This document shows, piece after piece, positions 34,304-42,593 of a stretch of 64,000 nt of DNA (the stretch's first letter is position 1; each line of letters begins with the position of its first letter). Both the position numbers and the translations under genes were made by a program. Below the pieces are notes generated by a model. The model was not told the DNA's origin. It searched no databases and saw nothing but the letters and a program-made list of their open reading frames with translations. Source of the DNA: Microvirga sp. VF16 (lineage in GTDB: Bacteria > Pseudomonadota > Alphaproteobacteria > Rhizobiales > Beijerinckiaceae); assembly GCF_016864375.1 (NCBI RefSeq), contig NZ_CP069355.1:930001-994000 (forward strand), read 5' to 3'.

Positions 34304-34612
34304 CCCTGGACCCGGGGAGCAAAAGCTGAACTTCTGAAACAAAGCGTTCGCGACAGAACCCGGCAAAGCTCCAGATGACGAGATGATCGGCGTATCCCAG
34401 CTCCTAAAAGGTGCCAGCCGCGTTCGAGTCTGATCGCATGCGGCGTCTCCTCCGTTGTTGCGAGCGATTGCAACTGCAAGCGAGGTCGCGCAGCGGGTAG
34501 GCGGCAACAATTTTGTGAATGCATCGCAACTCCACTCTTGTCGGCTTGCAATAGCCACGATATGCACTCGCCTAGTTGCAAATGACTCGCAATTGCATAA
34601 GGGCAGACGAAA
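34304..34612. other. Intergenic region left of membrane protein gene
   Basis: No supported gene. Repeats of TTGCAA-type text (GCGATTGCAACTGCAAGCG and AGTTGCAAATGACTCGCAATTGC near 34465-34600) are notable and could be regulatory sites, but no regulator can be named. Confidence 0.35.
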
Positions 34613-35251
34613 ATGAGCGTGGCGTACCTGAGCGTTTCCAGTGAGGCGACGATGGCCATCAAGAGCGGCCTGCGCCTGATGCACCTGCTGGGGTTGGTGC
34701 TGGGCTTAGGCGCTGCGACGCTGATCGACCTGGTGACGTGCAAATTCCTGGTGAAAGGTAGCGTGCATGAGGAGCACTGGAAGGTTATCCGCTTCTCGTC
34801 GCGGATCGTCACGGCCGGACTGGTGATGCTGTGGATCTCCGGGCTCGGCTTTCTCGCCCACTATGCGCTCTTTGCGCCCGCCAACCTGGACAACCCGAAA
34901 GTCTGGGCGAAGATGGCCATCGTCGGCGTCCTCTCGCTCAATGGCGTCTACATCCACCGCCGCGTTCTACCTTTCCTGAAGTCGAGGATCGGTCGAGGCC
35001 TGTTCGACGGCCTGGGCGCACGCGAGCGCTCCTTGATGCTGGCCTCCGGCGCGGTGTCGGCCACGTCTTGGTTCGTGCCCTTGGGACTCGGCGCCGTTCC
35101 GCAGCTGAACTTCGTCGTGCCCGCGACGATCATTCTGCTGGGGTATGCGACCGTGCTCACGCTCGCGATCTTCGCGTCGACGGCCGTTGGTCGTTCCCTC
35201 GGCCACCAGGACGCGTCGGTTGCACGCAAGCAGCTCCGGGTACAGACTTAA
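34613..35251 (+). CDS. Integral membrane protein of unknown function
   Basis: The 212-residue product has about five hydrophobic segments (near residues 21-41, 62-83, 98-114, 141-157, 163-185). It carries no catalytic motif that I recognise. The start may be the ATG at 34613 or the ATG at 34652 (MAIKSGLRLMHLLGL), the latter placing the first membrane helix close to the N-terminus. A Rieske remnant on the opposite strand lies just downstream. Confidence 0.65.
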   Translation: MSVAYLSVSSEATMAIKSGLRLMHLLGLVLGLGAATLIDLVTCKFLVKGSVHEEHWKVIRFSSRIVTAGLVMLWISGLGFLAHYALFAPANLDNPKVWAKMAIVGVLSLNGVYIHRRVLPFLKSRIGRGLFDGLGARERSLMLASGAVSATSWFVPLGLGAVPQLNFVVPATIILLGYATVLTLAIFASTAVGRSLGHQDASVARKQLRVQT

Positions 35252-35384
35252 GGTCCGCGCCGCGACGTCAGGGCGGCGGCTGCCGCCCGCGCGTGATCGT
35301 CGCGGATTTCGGCCCGCGATGCGGATCGGTGATCGTCTGGAACGCGTAACTCGGCCCTTGGTCACCCGCTCTGTCGAGATCACC

Positions 35385-35530
35385 GCGAGCGGCGGCGTCG
35401 CCGGGCCGTCGAGCACGTGTCCCTCCACGTCGAAGTGGGAGCCGCGGCAGGGACAGTCCCAGCATCCTTCGAAGCTGTTCCAGTACACGGTGCAACCTGC
35501 GTGTGGAATCGCCCTCGCGGGAGAACGGGC
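35385..35530 (-). pseudogene. Rieske-domain remnant
   Basis: The minus strand reads HAGCTVYWNSFEGCWDCPCR then GSHFDVEGHVLDGPATPPL, which follows the C-terminal Rieske domain of FAD-dependent oxidoreductases (CxHLGCxVxWNxxExxWDCPCHGSxF..GxVxxGPAxxPL). The cluster His of CPCHG is Arg, and neither the N-terminal flavin domain nor a sensible start is present. Confidence 0.6.
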
Positions 35531-35720
35531 AGCGCATCCGGCAGGCCGCCCGCAATATCCGCAAGGTCTTCGATTACGCAGACCAGACGCTGTATCACGT
35601 GGTGCCGCGGAAGCGTGAACGGGCGTTGCGAGAACAAGCTCGATCATCAACCGGGCCCGCTCGCATCACGGTCGTATCCGGATCCTGGGTTCTGGCGCCG
35701 GCGGTCCCTCGTGAAAGTGT

Positions 35721-36345
35721 TCAGCTTACATCGAGCCCCAGATCCAGGATCGGGGCACTATGGGTAATCCAGCCGGTGGAGATCAGATCCACGCCTGCTG
35801 CTGCGATGGCAGGTGCCGTCGCAACTGTCACCCGGCCAGAGGCTTCCGCAATGGCGTCCCCCGCCGGACAGCCTCTGAGAGCGTGTCAGGGCTCATGTCG
35901 TCGAGCAGGATCGCGTCAGTTCCGACCTCCAGCACCTCATCCAGCTGATCGAGGGTATCGATCTCGATCTTGACGAGATGACTGACGGCTACACGGGCTC
36001 GCTCCAGCGCCGGTCTGACTCCTCCGGCTCGAACGGCATGCTTCTCAAGGGAACGCAGTCCCGGTGTGGTCTTGCGCGTGCAGACGATCCGGGCATGTCC
36101 ATGAGGGCGAACAGCTTCAACGAGAGCCGCCGTTGCCGTCGCAATGCCCGACAGCTTGCAGAGCAGATTGAGAGCCACGCGCTCCGCCGAGAGAATGCTC
36201 CGAGCCGAGCCGTCCACCTGGAGAACGGCCGCTCCTCGGTTAAGCAGACTGCCGTCGGGACGGTCAATCACGACTGTGACCGCAGGGTCTATCAAGGTGA
36301 ATGCCAGAAGTGCGGCATCCACGCCCGCGACCACACCGGGCCCGC
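35721..36345 (-). pseudogene. nadC: nadC pseudogene (quinolinate phosphoribosyltransferase)
   Basis: NadC makes nicotinate mononucleotide in NAD synthesis. The minus strand reads CAAPVARGPGVVAGVDAALL, SAERVALNLLCKLSGIATAT, CTRKTTPGLRSLEKHAVRAG, then jumps directly to GVRPALERAR: the block that normally reads GG..NHRxGLxDxxLIKDNH..AGG is missing, as if deleted between two GG repeats. HLVKIEIDTLDQLDEV and ILLDDMSPDTL follow, then a frameshift to EASGRVTVATAPAIAAAGVD and STGWITHSAPILDLGLDVS before a stop. The 5' end is cut off at an IS66 fragment. Confidence 0.88.
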
Positions 36346-36349
36346 GCGC

Positions 36350-36562
36350 CACAGGTGCGGCGCAAGTTCTTCGAGTTGGCCGAATTGAGGAAGGGGCCGA
36401 TTGCAATCGAAGCGGTGAAGCGCATGGATGCCCTGTTCGCGATCGAGCGCACGATCAACGGCCGACCGCCTGACCAGCGACGCGCCATCCGCGCATTGCA
36501 GTCCAAGCCTCTCGTCAACGATTTGGAGAGCTGGTTGCGGGTTCAGCGTGGACGGCTGTCAC
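36350..36562 (+). mobile_element. IS66 transposase fragment, first part
   Basis: The plus strand reads RRKFFELAELRKGPIAIEAV, KRMDALFAIERTINGRPPDQ and LVNDLESWLRVQRGRLSP, the middle of an IS66 TnpC transposase. It begins at the broken end of nadC and stops at 36562, where the recombinase cassette starts. Confidence 0.85.
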
Positions 36563-36960
36563 CCTATCGGGCGACACGGGTCATAGACCCCCTCCATGTC
36601 GATGACCCGCGCCTCGACGAGGCCGCACAGTTCGAGCAAGTGATGCCAGTCGCGCCCATTGCGCGCGAGCCGGGAGGCATCCAGGCATAGCACGGCGCCG
36701 ACATGCCCGGCGCACAAGGGGGCCACGAGCCGCTCGAAGCCCGGCCGAGCGACCATGCCGCCGGCCGATCGTCCGAGATCATCGTCGATGATCTCGACCT
36801 CATGGAACCCTCGCCGGCGGGCAACCTCGACGAGTTGGTACTGCTGCCTTTGGCTCTCGAGATTGAACTGGACCTGAGCCTGTGTCGATTGCCGCACGTA
36901 GACGACGGCTTTGCGCTTCAGCACGGAGGCCGGCAAAAGGTCAGCGTCGCTCATCGTCAC
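36559..36960 (-). pseudogene. Serine recombinase, N-terminal catalytic part only
   Basis: The 133-residue frame starts MTMSDADLLPASVLKRKAVV and has the catalytic serine in YVRQSTQAQVQFNLESQ near residues 21-37, EIIDDDLGRSAGG, and GAVLCLDASRLARNGRDWH with the conserved Arg residues. It ends abruptly in VYDPCRP, where family members continue to the DNA-binding and recombinase domains, because it abuts the IS66 fragment. The remaining domain alone is unlikely to be functional. Confidence 0.82.
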
Positions 36961-37123
36961 GCTCCCTCCTTGGAACGCCGGCGGCTTCGAGAAGGCGTGC
37001 GAGCCGGAGGACGATGACCTGTCGCTCGGATGGGCTCAGGCCCCGCACCTTCACGGAATCGAGCGCCATGCAGAGCTGGCGCGGAGCCGTCTCTGGGGCC
37101 TGTCTGGTCTTTGGATTCTCCAT
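36941..37123 (-). CDS. Small protein of the recombinase cassette
   Basis: The 60-residue frame MENPKTRQAPETAPRQLCMA continues with LSPSERQVIVLRLARLLEAAG, a helical, conserved-looking core. It overlaps the recombinase start by about 20 bases. Such small frames commonly precede this recombinase type in rhizobial genomes; function unknown. Confidence 0.55.
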   Translation of the reverse strand: MENPKTRQAPETAPRQLCMALDSVKVRGLSPSERQVIVLRLARLLEAAGVPRRERDDERR

Positions 37124-37400
37124 CTTGTTCCTCCTGGACGATCGGGTCGTCCGGAGATCTTCGCCGATATCCCCGCTCCTGCAGAAGGCGGTGGAGATCG
37201 GCGAGCGCGTTCACCGACACTTGGCGGAGGCCCGCCTTCATCTCGGCGCAGGCGACCGGATCGAGCATCCAGGCCGCCATCACCAGCACGACGCCAGGCT
37301 CTACTTCAATCTGCACGAAGCGTCCGGAGACACGGTGCTCCGTGCGGCGGAGGAAAACACACCGCCCATACAAAGGATGCCAGCGACAATGGACGATCAC
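36957..37400 (-). CDS. DUF5372-like small protein of the recombinase cassette
   Basis: The frame begins MIVHCRWHPLYGRCVFLRRT and continues VEPGVVLVMAAWMLDPVACA, NALADLHRLLQERGYRR, which looks like the first, conserved gene of a three-gene cassette (small protein, small protein, recombinase). I believe it is DUF5372-like but cannot verify. The last 60 residues overlap the next gene in another frame and read like non-coding text, so the native end may have been lost by a frameshift. Confidence 0.5.
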   Translation of the reverse strand: MIVHCRWHPLYGRCVFLRRTEHRVSGRFVQIEVEPGVVLVMAAWMLDPVACAEMKAGLRQVSVNALADLHRLLQERGYRRRSPDDPIVQEEQDGESKDQTGPRDGSAPALHGARFREGAGPEPIRATGHRPPARTPSRSRRRSKEGA

Positions 37401-37427
37401 TTCCTGCCCGACATGGGCAGAATGACC

Positions 37428-37657
37428 AGGAGATTGCGGTCGGGCGCCGGAACTGGACCTTTGCTGGCTCGGATCGCGGCGGGCATCGGGCGGCAGCGCT
37501 GTACATGCTGATCGAGACCTGCAAGCTCAATGAGGTCGACCCACGGGCCTGGCTGACTGACATCCTGGCACGACTGCCGGAGCACTCGGCCAAGCGCCTC
37601 GACGCACTCCTGCCCTGGAATTGGAACGCCTCACGCGACCAGCAAGCCGCGGCCTAA
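37428..37657 (+). mobile_element. IS66 transposase fragment, C-terminal part
   Basis: The plus strand reads IAVGRRNWTFAGSDRGGHRA, ALYMLIETCKLNEVDPRAWL, TDILARLPEHSAKRLDALLP and WNWNAS before a stop: the C-terminus of the same kind of IS66 transposase that is interrupted at 36562. About 90-100 residues between the halves are missing and the recombinase cassette sits in their place. Confidence 0.87.
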
Positions 37658-37660
37658 GGC

Positions 37661-37890
37661 TCAGGGTTTTCGCGTGAGCAACTTCTTGAACAGCTCTTCG
37701 GCTTTCTGCAAGCCTTCATCGGTGAGGACAACGGATTTGGCCTTGTTGGCGGGGTCGCAGATGAAACCCTTCTGTAGAGCCGGTCGGTCACATCCCAATC
37801 AAAACTCTTCCAGGCCCGGCGCTCATCGTGCAGCGTCAGCCACATCAGGGCGAGGACCGCCTCGTCGATCTTGTCGCGATTGATCTCCAT
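37661..37890 (-). pseudogene. DUF6429-family protein, frameshifted
   Basis: The minus strand starts MEINRDKIDEAVLALMWLTL, HDERRAWKSFDWDVTDRLYR and then needs a frame change to GFICDPANKAKSVVLTDEGL, QKAEELFKKLLTRKP before its stop. Both parts together equal the usual 75-residue DUF6429 protein, a family often found near IS66 elements. One indel near 37770 separates them. Confidence 0.75.
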
Positions 37891-37942
37891 GGCGCTATTC
37901 TACCACACCGCGACCGAAGATTCCGTGGTCGTCGCCGAATGC

Positions 37943-38182
37943 TTACTGCTCAGCTACGGCCGCCAAGTGTGAACCGTCAGGCGACTGGCCTGAAGGAAGT
38001 CCACTGCCGTGAACTCGACACCGGATTCCATAAGGTCGGAGATGAACGCGACGTTGCGGGAAAGGCGATCCAGCTTGGCGATGATGAGGCGCCGTGGAGC
38101 GCCCCGGCCACAGCCGGAGAGCTTCGGCGAGGCGAGGGCAGTCGTTCTTCTTGCCGCTCTCAACTTCCACGACCACGAACAT
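37943..38182 (-). pseudogene. Small serine recombinase (resolvase) fragment
   Basis: Three frames together give FVVVEVESGKKNDCPRLAEA, then LIIAKLDRLSRNVAFISDLM, ESGVEFTAVDF, RLTVH and LAAVAEQ. This is the middle of a resolvase catalytic domain (EVESGKRNDRPxLxxAL...LIIAKLDRLARNVAFISxLMESGVEFVAVD). At least two frameshifts are present and both ends are missing. Confidence 0.78.
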
Positions 38183-38309
38183 GAGTTGCCAGTCCCCGCC
38201 GCGCAGGTAGTTCCGACGGCCTCCTGCTGGGCGTCAAGGCCAAGGCTGGCCGCCCCGCGCGGCATCGGCTCGCTCAAAGCCAACGCGGAACGGCCGCGCA
38301 CGAAGACGA

Positions 38310-39030
38310 GGCCTGATGCGGCTGACTACGCGGCCTACCCGCCCTTTGCCAACGATGCCGATCCGTGGGCGGCGCACTTTGCCGAGATCGATGCCCTGCT
38401 CGAACGTACCAGCAAGGTGCTCGCGGGCGAAACCCCAATGCCCAGGAGCCGCTCGCATCTGGTCTACGATCCGGACCAGGACGAAGCCGAGACTGAGGAT
38501 CTGTGGCTCGACGTGGTCCAGCGCACCAGCCACTGGCCGGCCGTAGCGGCGGCCGCGGTGGCGTGGCAGGCTTAGGTCGATCTCGACCTGTACGCCCGCC
38601 TGCCGTGGCTCGGGCTGATCATGGCCGCTTTCATCCTGAGGGCGCGAGGCCGGATCGCACATCTGCTGCCGCTCGCGGCCAGGTTCAAGTAGTCGAAGTT
38701 CCGGCCGCAGGGCCGGGAAGCGGCCCGCGAGAAGCTGGAGGGCTCCTGTCAGGTGCTCGAGGAGGCACTGGTGATTGCCAACAAGGACCTCGACCGGCTG
38801 ATTCTGGTGCGGGAACTCATGACGCGCGTCACTGCCAAATGCCGCTCGAACTCGAAGTTGCCCGAACTCGTGGACCTGTTCCGCCGCGTCCACTGGCGAC
38901 AGTTCCGCTCGCGGCTAAACTCTTGCAGGTCACGCCCAAGGCCATCGACCTCATGCTGGCGCAGCTCGGTGGCGCCCTCCCACGTGAACTCACTGGCCGC
39001 ACCCGCTACCGCGCCTGGGGCATCGTGTGA
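38310..39030 (+). pseudogene. RHE_PE00001/DUF1612-family protein remnant
   Basis: The plus strand holds pieces in order: DPWAAHFAEIDALLERTSKV, HLVYDPDQDEAETEDLWLDV, then after a stop LPWLGLIMAAFILRARGRIA, after a further stop CRSNSKLPELVDLF, and in another frame VTPKAIDLMLAQLGGALPRE with TGRTRYRAWGIV. The series matches rhizobial plasmid HTH proteins of the DUF1612 group, which end ..VTPxAAxDLVxELGLREVTGRGRYRAWGI. Two stops and one or more frameshifts make it a pseudogene. Confidence 0.75.
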
Positions 39031-39117
39031 GTTGGTCGAGTGCTTTGATCGAGCACGTCATCAGCCGTTCATCTTCCGTGAGGTAAAGCCACGTCCCGTT
39101 CGCAAGGACGGTTGCAT

Positions 39118-39303
39118 ATGTTGATGTGGGCTACAGCTGTTGCTTTTCCCGTCTCGCTCGTGGCGGTAGGGCCGCTGCGGGACAGTTCGCCGTCCTGGCT
39201 TCAGTCCGGTGCTAAGCTGGTGGCGGCGATCAGCCTCTTTGCTCTGGTGTGCCTGCTGGAATTCAGCGACGGCGGCACCGATCGCTCGCATCCGGCCGCC
39301 TGA
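39118..39303 (+). CDS. Small hydrophobic protein
   Basis: A 61-residue frame (MLMWATAVAFPVSLVAVGPL) with two predicted membrane segments separated by a short polar loop. No family recognised. The ATG at 39118 is preferred over a TTG two codons upstream. It may or may not be expressed; it precedes the ion channel gene by 175 bases. Confidence 0.35.
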   Translation: MLMWATAVAFPVSLVAVGPLRDSSPSWLQSGAKLVAAISLFALVCLLEFSDGGTDRSHPAA

Positions 39304-39477
39304 TCGGCTCCGCTTTCAGTCACAAAGGCGCCAGGAGACACCCTTCCCCTGGGCTACGGCCACGTTTACCTGTAGATGTGCCGCGTCCTGCCCGGTTCGC
39401 AAGCGGCAGCTTCAACACAGGCGCTTCGCCTTGGCGAGAGGGCGGTGCACATCCCTTCCGCTTTCGAGGCGACGACT

Positions 39478-40263
39478 ATGCTAGAACGATTGTTGAAAGA
39501 CCCTCGTACCGAGCGCGTGATCCTGACGCTCATCATCCTCAACGCGATCACTCTGGGCCTCGAGACAAGCCCCTCGGCCATGGCTGCATTCGGCCCGGTG
39601 CTGATCGCGATCGACCGGATCGTCCTGACGATCTTCGTGCTGGAGCTGTCCGCTCGTCTCGTGGTCCACCGCCTCGCCTTCTTTCGCGATCCCTGGGGCG
39701 TCTTCGACCTCGCCGTGGTCGGGATTGCACTGGTGCCCGCCACAGGTTCGCTGTCGGTGCTCCGGGCGCTGCGGGTGCTGCGGGTGATGCGCCTGATTAC
39801 GGCCGTGCCTGCGCTCCAGCGGGTGGTCGGCGGGCTCGTCTCGGCGCTGCCGGGCATGGGCTCGATCACGCTCCTTCTCGCGCTCATCCTCTACGTCTTC
39901 GCGGTGATGGCGACGAATCTGTTCGGCCAGACCAACCCGGAGCAATTTGGCTCGCTTGGAGCCACAGCCTATACGCTCTTCCAGGTCATGACCTTCGACG
40001 ACTGGTCCGGTGGTATCGTGAAGCCGCTGGCGGAGCACCATCCTTATGCGATCACCTTCTTCCTGGTTTTCATCCTGCTGTCGACCTTCATGGCCCTGAA
40101 TCTCTTCATCGGCGTTATCGTGAATGCGATCGATGCCGAGACGGAGGAGGATGCCCCGAAACTGACGCATCCGTCTGGGATTGACGAACGGCTGATTGCC
40201 GAGATCAGCGCGTTGCGGGCCGAGATTGCGGAACTCAAGAGACAGTTGAGCAAGGCAGCCTGA
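39478..40263 (+). CDS. Single-domain voltage-gated cation channel (NaChBac family)
   Basis: The 261-residue protein has six membrane segments. S4 carries regularly spaced arginines (SVLRALRVLRVMRLI near residues 95-109). The pore loop reads FQVMTFDDWSGG near 175-186, and S6 ends in LNLFIGVIVNAIDAE followed by a helical C-terminus (IDERLIAEISALRAEIAELKRQL, a tetramer coiled coil). Bacterial Na channels have TLESWxx; the Asp-Asp here resembles the Ca-selective CavAb mutant (TLDDWSD). The ATG at 39478 is preferred to the earlier open frame. Confidence 0.92.
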   Translation: MLERLLKDPRTERVILTLIILNAITLGLETSPSAMAAFGPVLIAIDRIVLTIFVLELSARLVVHRLAFFRDPWGVFDLAVVGIALVPATGSLSVLRALRVLRVMRLITAVPALQRVVGGLVSALPGMGSITLLLALILYVFAVMATNLFGQTNPEQFGSLGATAYTLFQVMTFDDWSGGIVKPLAEHHPYAITFFLVFILLSTFMALNLFIGVIVNAIDAETEEDAPKLTHPSGIDERLIAEISALRAEIAELKRQLSKAA

Positions 40264-40432
40264 TTGGCCGGCATGACAATCGCTCCGAGTGGCCCCTGCT
40301 AGCAGGGCGATTTGATCCGAGCCGTCCCGGGCTCGTGGCGGGGTTGATGGGCTGAACGCAATGGTGGAATTGCGGCACTGTGACGGGTCAGGGAGCGTTG
40401 GGAAAGCACCGCCGGGTGCCCATATAGAATCT

Positions 40433-40663
40433 ATGTCGCACAAGGCTTCTTCGCCCCGCACCCTCAACCTGATCGAGTCCACCCTGACCATCCCGACGCC
40501 TTCGTCCGAACCGGCTTTTGCCTCGGCCAAGCCGCCGGCGCTGGCAAGCTTGTCGGACGCTGAACTGGTCCAGCAGCTCGACCAACTCATCGAGGAAGTG
40601 CGGCGCCGGCTGGAGAAGGGCAGGGGAAGCGGCTCGGGGCTGGAAGCGGCGAAACAGGCGTGA
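40433..40663 (+). CDS. Hypothetical protein, helical C-terminus
   Basis: A 76-residue frame (MSHKASSPRTLNLIESTLTI) with a polar first half and an amphipathic helix SDAELVQQLDQLIEEVRRRLEK. Family not recognised. It could also start at 40361, but that adds unlikely sequence. Confidence 0.4.
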   Translation: MSHKASSPRTLNLIESTLTIPTPSSEPAFASAKPPALASLSDAELVQQLDQLIEEVRRRLEKGRGSGSGLEAAKQA

Positions 40664-40984
40664 TTGGCCCTTGGATGGCTTATGCCAGGAGCCACAAAGC
40701 ACGCTAAACCCTTGAGATCTGCCAAGGCCTCCTCCCCGTTGCAGGAGGGGCAGCGTAGGGCAGTCCGGGCCGCTCTTCTGGCCGGCGTGGGGCCGGCCAA
40801 GTGGCCAAGCACTTCGGCCTAACGCGTAATTCTCATCCGCGATAGGACCTGTGGTGGCACCACATTTTCACAGGCGCCACAGTTTATGCACCCAGAAGCG
40901 CTCGTTTGCCTTTACGGCCCAGCGCGTCCGCGGCGGCCACGACGCCGCATGTGCTAACTGATCATCGAACTCAATCCGGCCCTA
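40664..40984. other. Intergenic region before phnE end
   Basis: Contains a GC-rich inverted repeat (CCTCCTCCCC-GTTGCA-GGAGGGG near 40727-40750) without a T-tract. No gene supported. It separates the accessory genes from the phosphonate region. Confidence 0.4.
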
Positions 40985-41797
40985 CTATCTTGCCGATTTG
41001 ATTATTCTTGAGCGCAGTACGCCGCCAATCTGTTCGACCGCCAAGACCAGGATGAATATGACGAGGATGATTGTCGCAGCTTGGGCATAGTTGAAGAGAT
41101 CCAACGCAACCTGCAACTCGACTCCAATTCCCCCGGCGCCGACAATTCCCAGGACAACCGATCCACGCGTGGCTTTTTCGAGACTGAAAAGCCCGGTCGC
41201 AATCATTGAGGGCATGGCTGCAGGCAATACTGCCGACGCAATGATGTCCATCCTTGATGCGCCCAAAGCGGTAAGCGCCTCCTGCGGGCCTTCTTCGACT
41301 TCTTCTATCGCTTCAGCGAAGAAGCGGCCGCAAAAACCGATCGTGTCCACAATGATCGCGAGTGTGCCGGCGAACGGACCAAGACCCACGGCGACAACAA
41401 AGATAAGTGCCCAAACAAGATCCGGAATCGTCCTGAAGAACGAAACAAGCGCCTTCATGGCGAAGCGAATGACGGGATGAGGCGAATAGTTATGAGTAGC
41501 GAATACCGCGATCGGTAGACTGAGGATGACGCCGACAAATGTACCGGCCAAAGCCATCTGGAAAGTCTCGAGAAGACGCCACAGCACGACCGGGAGGCGG
41601 CTGATATCGGGCGGGAGCATGTCATTGATCAGCTGCCACATGTTGGGCAGCCCTTCAATGAAACGCAAAACAGAAAATTCTGACCCGTGAATCGATGCGA
41701 CAATCGACGCACCGCACCCTACGAGTATCATGAAACGCAGAGCGGATACCTGCTCGAAGCGAGGAGGCGTGGTGCTAGCCCGAGGAAATTTAGACAT
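40985..41797 (-). CDS. phnE: Phosphonate ABC transporter permease
   Basis: The 270-residue inner-membrane protein has about six segments and the permease coupling motif EALTALGASRMDIIASAVLPAAMP near residues 172-195, with the upstream FRTIPDLVWALIFV near 120-133 typical of PhnE. It partners PhnC and PhnD; many organisms have two phnE, here only one is seen. It overlaps phnC by 8 bases. Confidence 0.93.
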   Translation of the reverse strand: MSKFPRASTTPPRFEQVSALRFMILVGCGASIVASIHGSEFSVLRFIEGLPNMWQLINDMLPPDISRLPVVLWRLLETFQMALAGTFVGVILSLPIAVFATHNYSPHPVIRFAMKALVSFFRTIPDLVWALIFVVAVGLGPFAGTLAIIVDTIGFCGRFFAEAIEEVEEGPQEALTALGASRMDIIASAVLPAAMPSMIATGLFSLEKATRGSVVLGIVGAGGIGVELQVALDLFNYAQAATIILVIFILVLAVEQIGGVLRSRIIKSAR

Positions 41798-42587
41798 AGA
41801 GTTCCCTCACCGAGGCTGTCGATATGTGCGCAGCCTTCTCGTCAAGTGCAATACGCCCACTTTTCAGGCCGACGATCCGATCGGCATACTCTTCAGCGTG
41901 TTTGAGATTATGACTGGTAAAGATGACGGTAGCCTTCTGTGTGCGTGCTAAACGGATCAAGAGTTCCATGACTTCCTGGCCGGAAGCGGGATCGAGGCTT
42001 GCCACTGGCTCGTCTGCCAAAATGATGCGGGGGCGTTGCATCAGCGCGCGGGCGATTGCAACCCGCTGAGATTGTCCGCCGGAAAGCTGATCGGCCCGGC
42101 TGGTCGCTTTATGGGCCAGCCCTACGGCCGCAAGCATCTCCATCGCTTCTTCACGTACTTGCGTAGGCGCCAGCGAGTGCACCCAGGTTCCGGGCCCACG
42201 TCGGCGCGCTTGGTCTCCGTGAATAACATTGCTCAACACGGATAGCCGGGACGAAAGATTGTGCTTCTGAAAGACGAAACCGACTTGCGACCTGACGAAC
42301 ACGAGATCCTTTCGCCGCGCTCCGACAAGCTGCGTGCCGAGTGTTTCAATCGAGCCGGAATCCGGCTCGACCAAGCGGATGCAACTCCGCAGAAGCGTTG
42401 ATTTGCCTGCGCCATTGGCGCCGATCAGCGAAACGATCGAGCCACGATGGACCGCGAGGCTGATACCACGCAGTATGGGCGTAGATCCGAAATGCTTGAC
42501 GAGGGCGGAGATCTCAAGATCGACATCCGTGGATTGCGCCAAACCTACGTCTATCTTCTGCAAGTTTTCGTGAACATTCGATAGCAT
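41790..42587 (-). CDS. phnC: Phosphonate ABC transporter ATP-binding protein
   Basis: The 265-residue ATPase shows Walker A GANGAGKST near residues 56-64, Q-loop FVFQKHNLSSRLSVLSNVIHG near 104-124 (typical of PhnC), signature LSGGQSQRVAIARAL near 166-180 and Walker B IILADEPVASLDP. It lies between phnD and phnE. The N-terminal 22 residues before the domain are longer than usual. Confidence 0.93.
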   Translation of the reverse strand: MLSNVHENLQKIDVGLAQSTDVDLEISALVKHFGSTPILRGISLAVHRGSIVSLIGANGAGKSTLLRSCIRLVEPDSGSIETLGTQLVGARRKDLVFVRSQVGFVFQKHNLSSRLSVLSNVIHGDQARRRGPGTWVHSLAPTQVREEAMEMLAAVGLAHKATSRADQLSGGQSQRVAIARALMQRPRIILADEPVASLDPASGQEVMELLIRLARTQKATVIFTSHNLKHAEEYADRIVGLKSGRIALDEKAAHISTASVRELYV

Positions 42588-42593
42588 GGTGTT

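Noticed and set aside
35503..35640. Plus-strand text QRIRQAARNIRKVFDYADQT looking like a DNA-binding helix
   Set aside because: No family could be named, no start site, and it overlaps a Rieske relic on the other strand; treated as chance.
40727..40750. GC-rich hairpin CCTCCTCCCC..GGAGGGG as a terminator or third TnpB end
   Set aside because: No T-tract on either strand and no AGGATGTCAA tail, so neither call is supported.
39481..40812. 443-codon minus-strand frame over the ion channel gene
   Set aside because: Antisense of a strong channel gene; composition (Asp/Arg/His-rich) is typical of a shadow frame.
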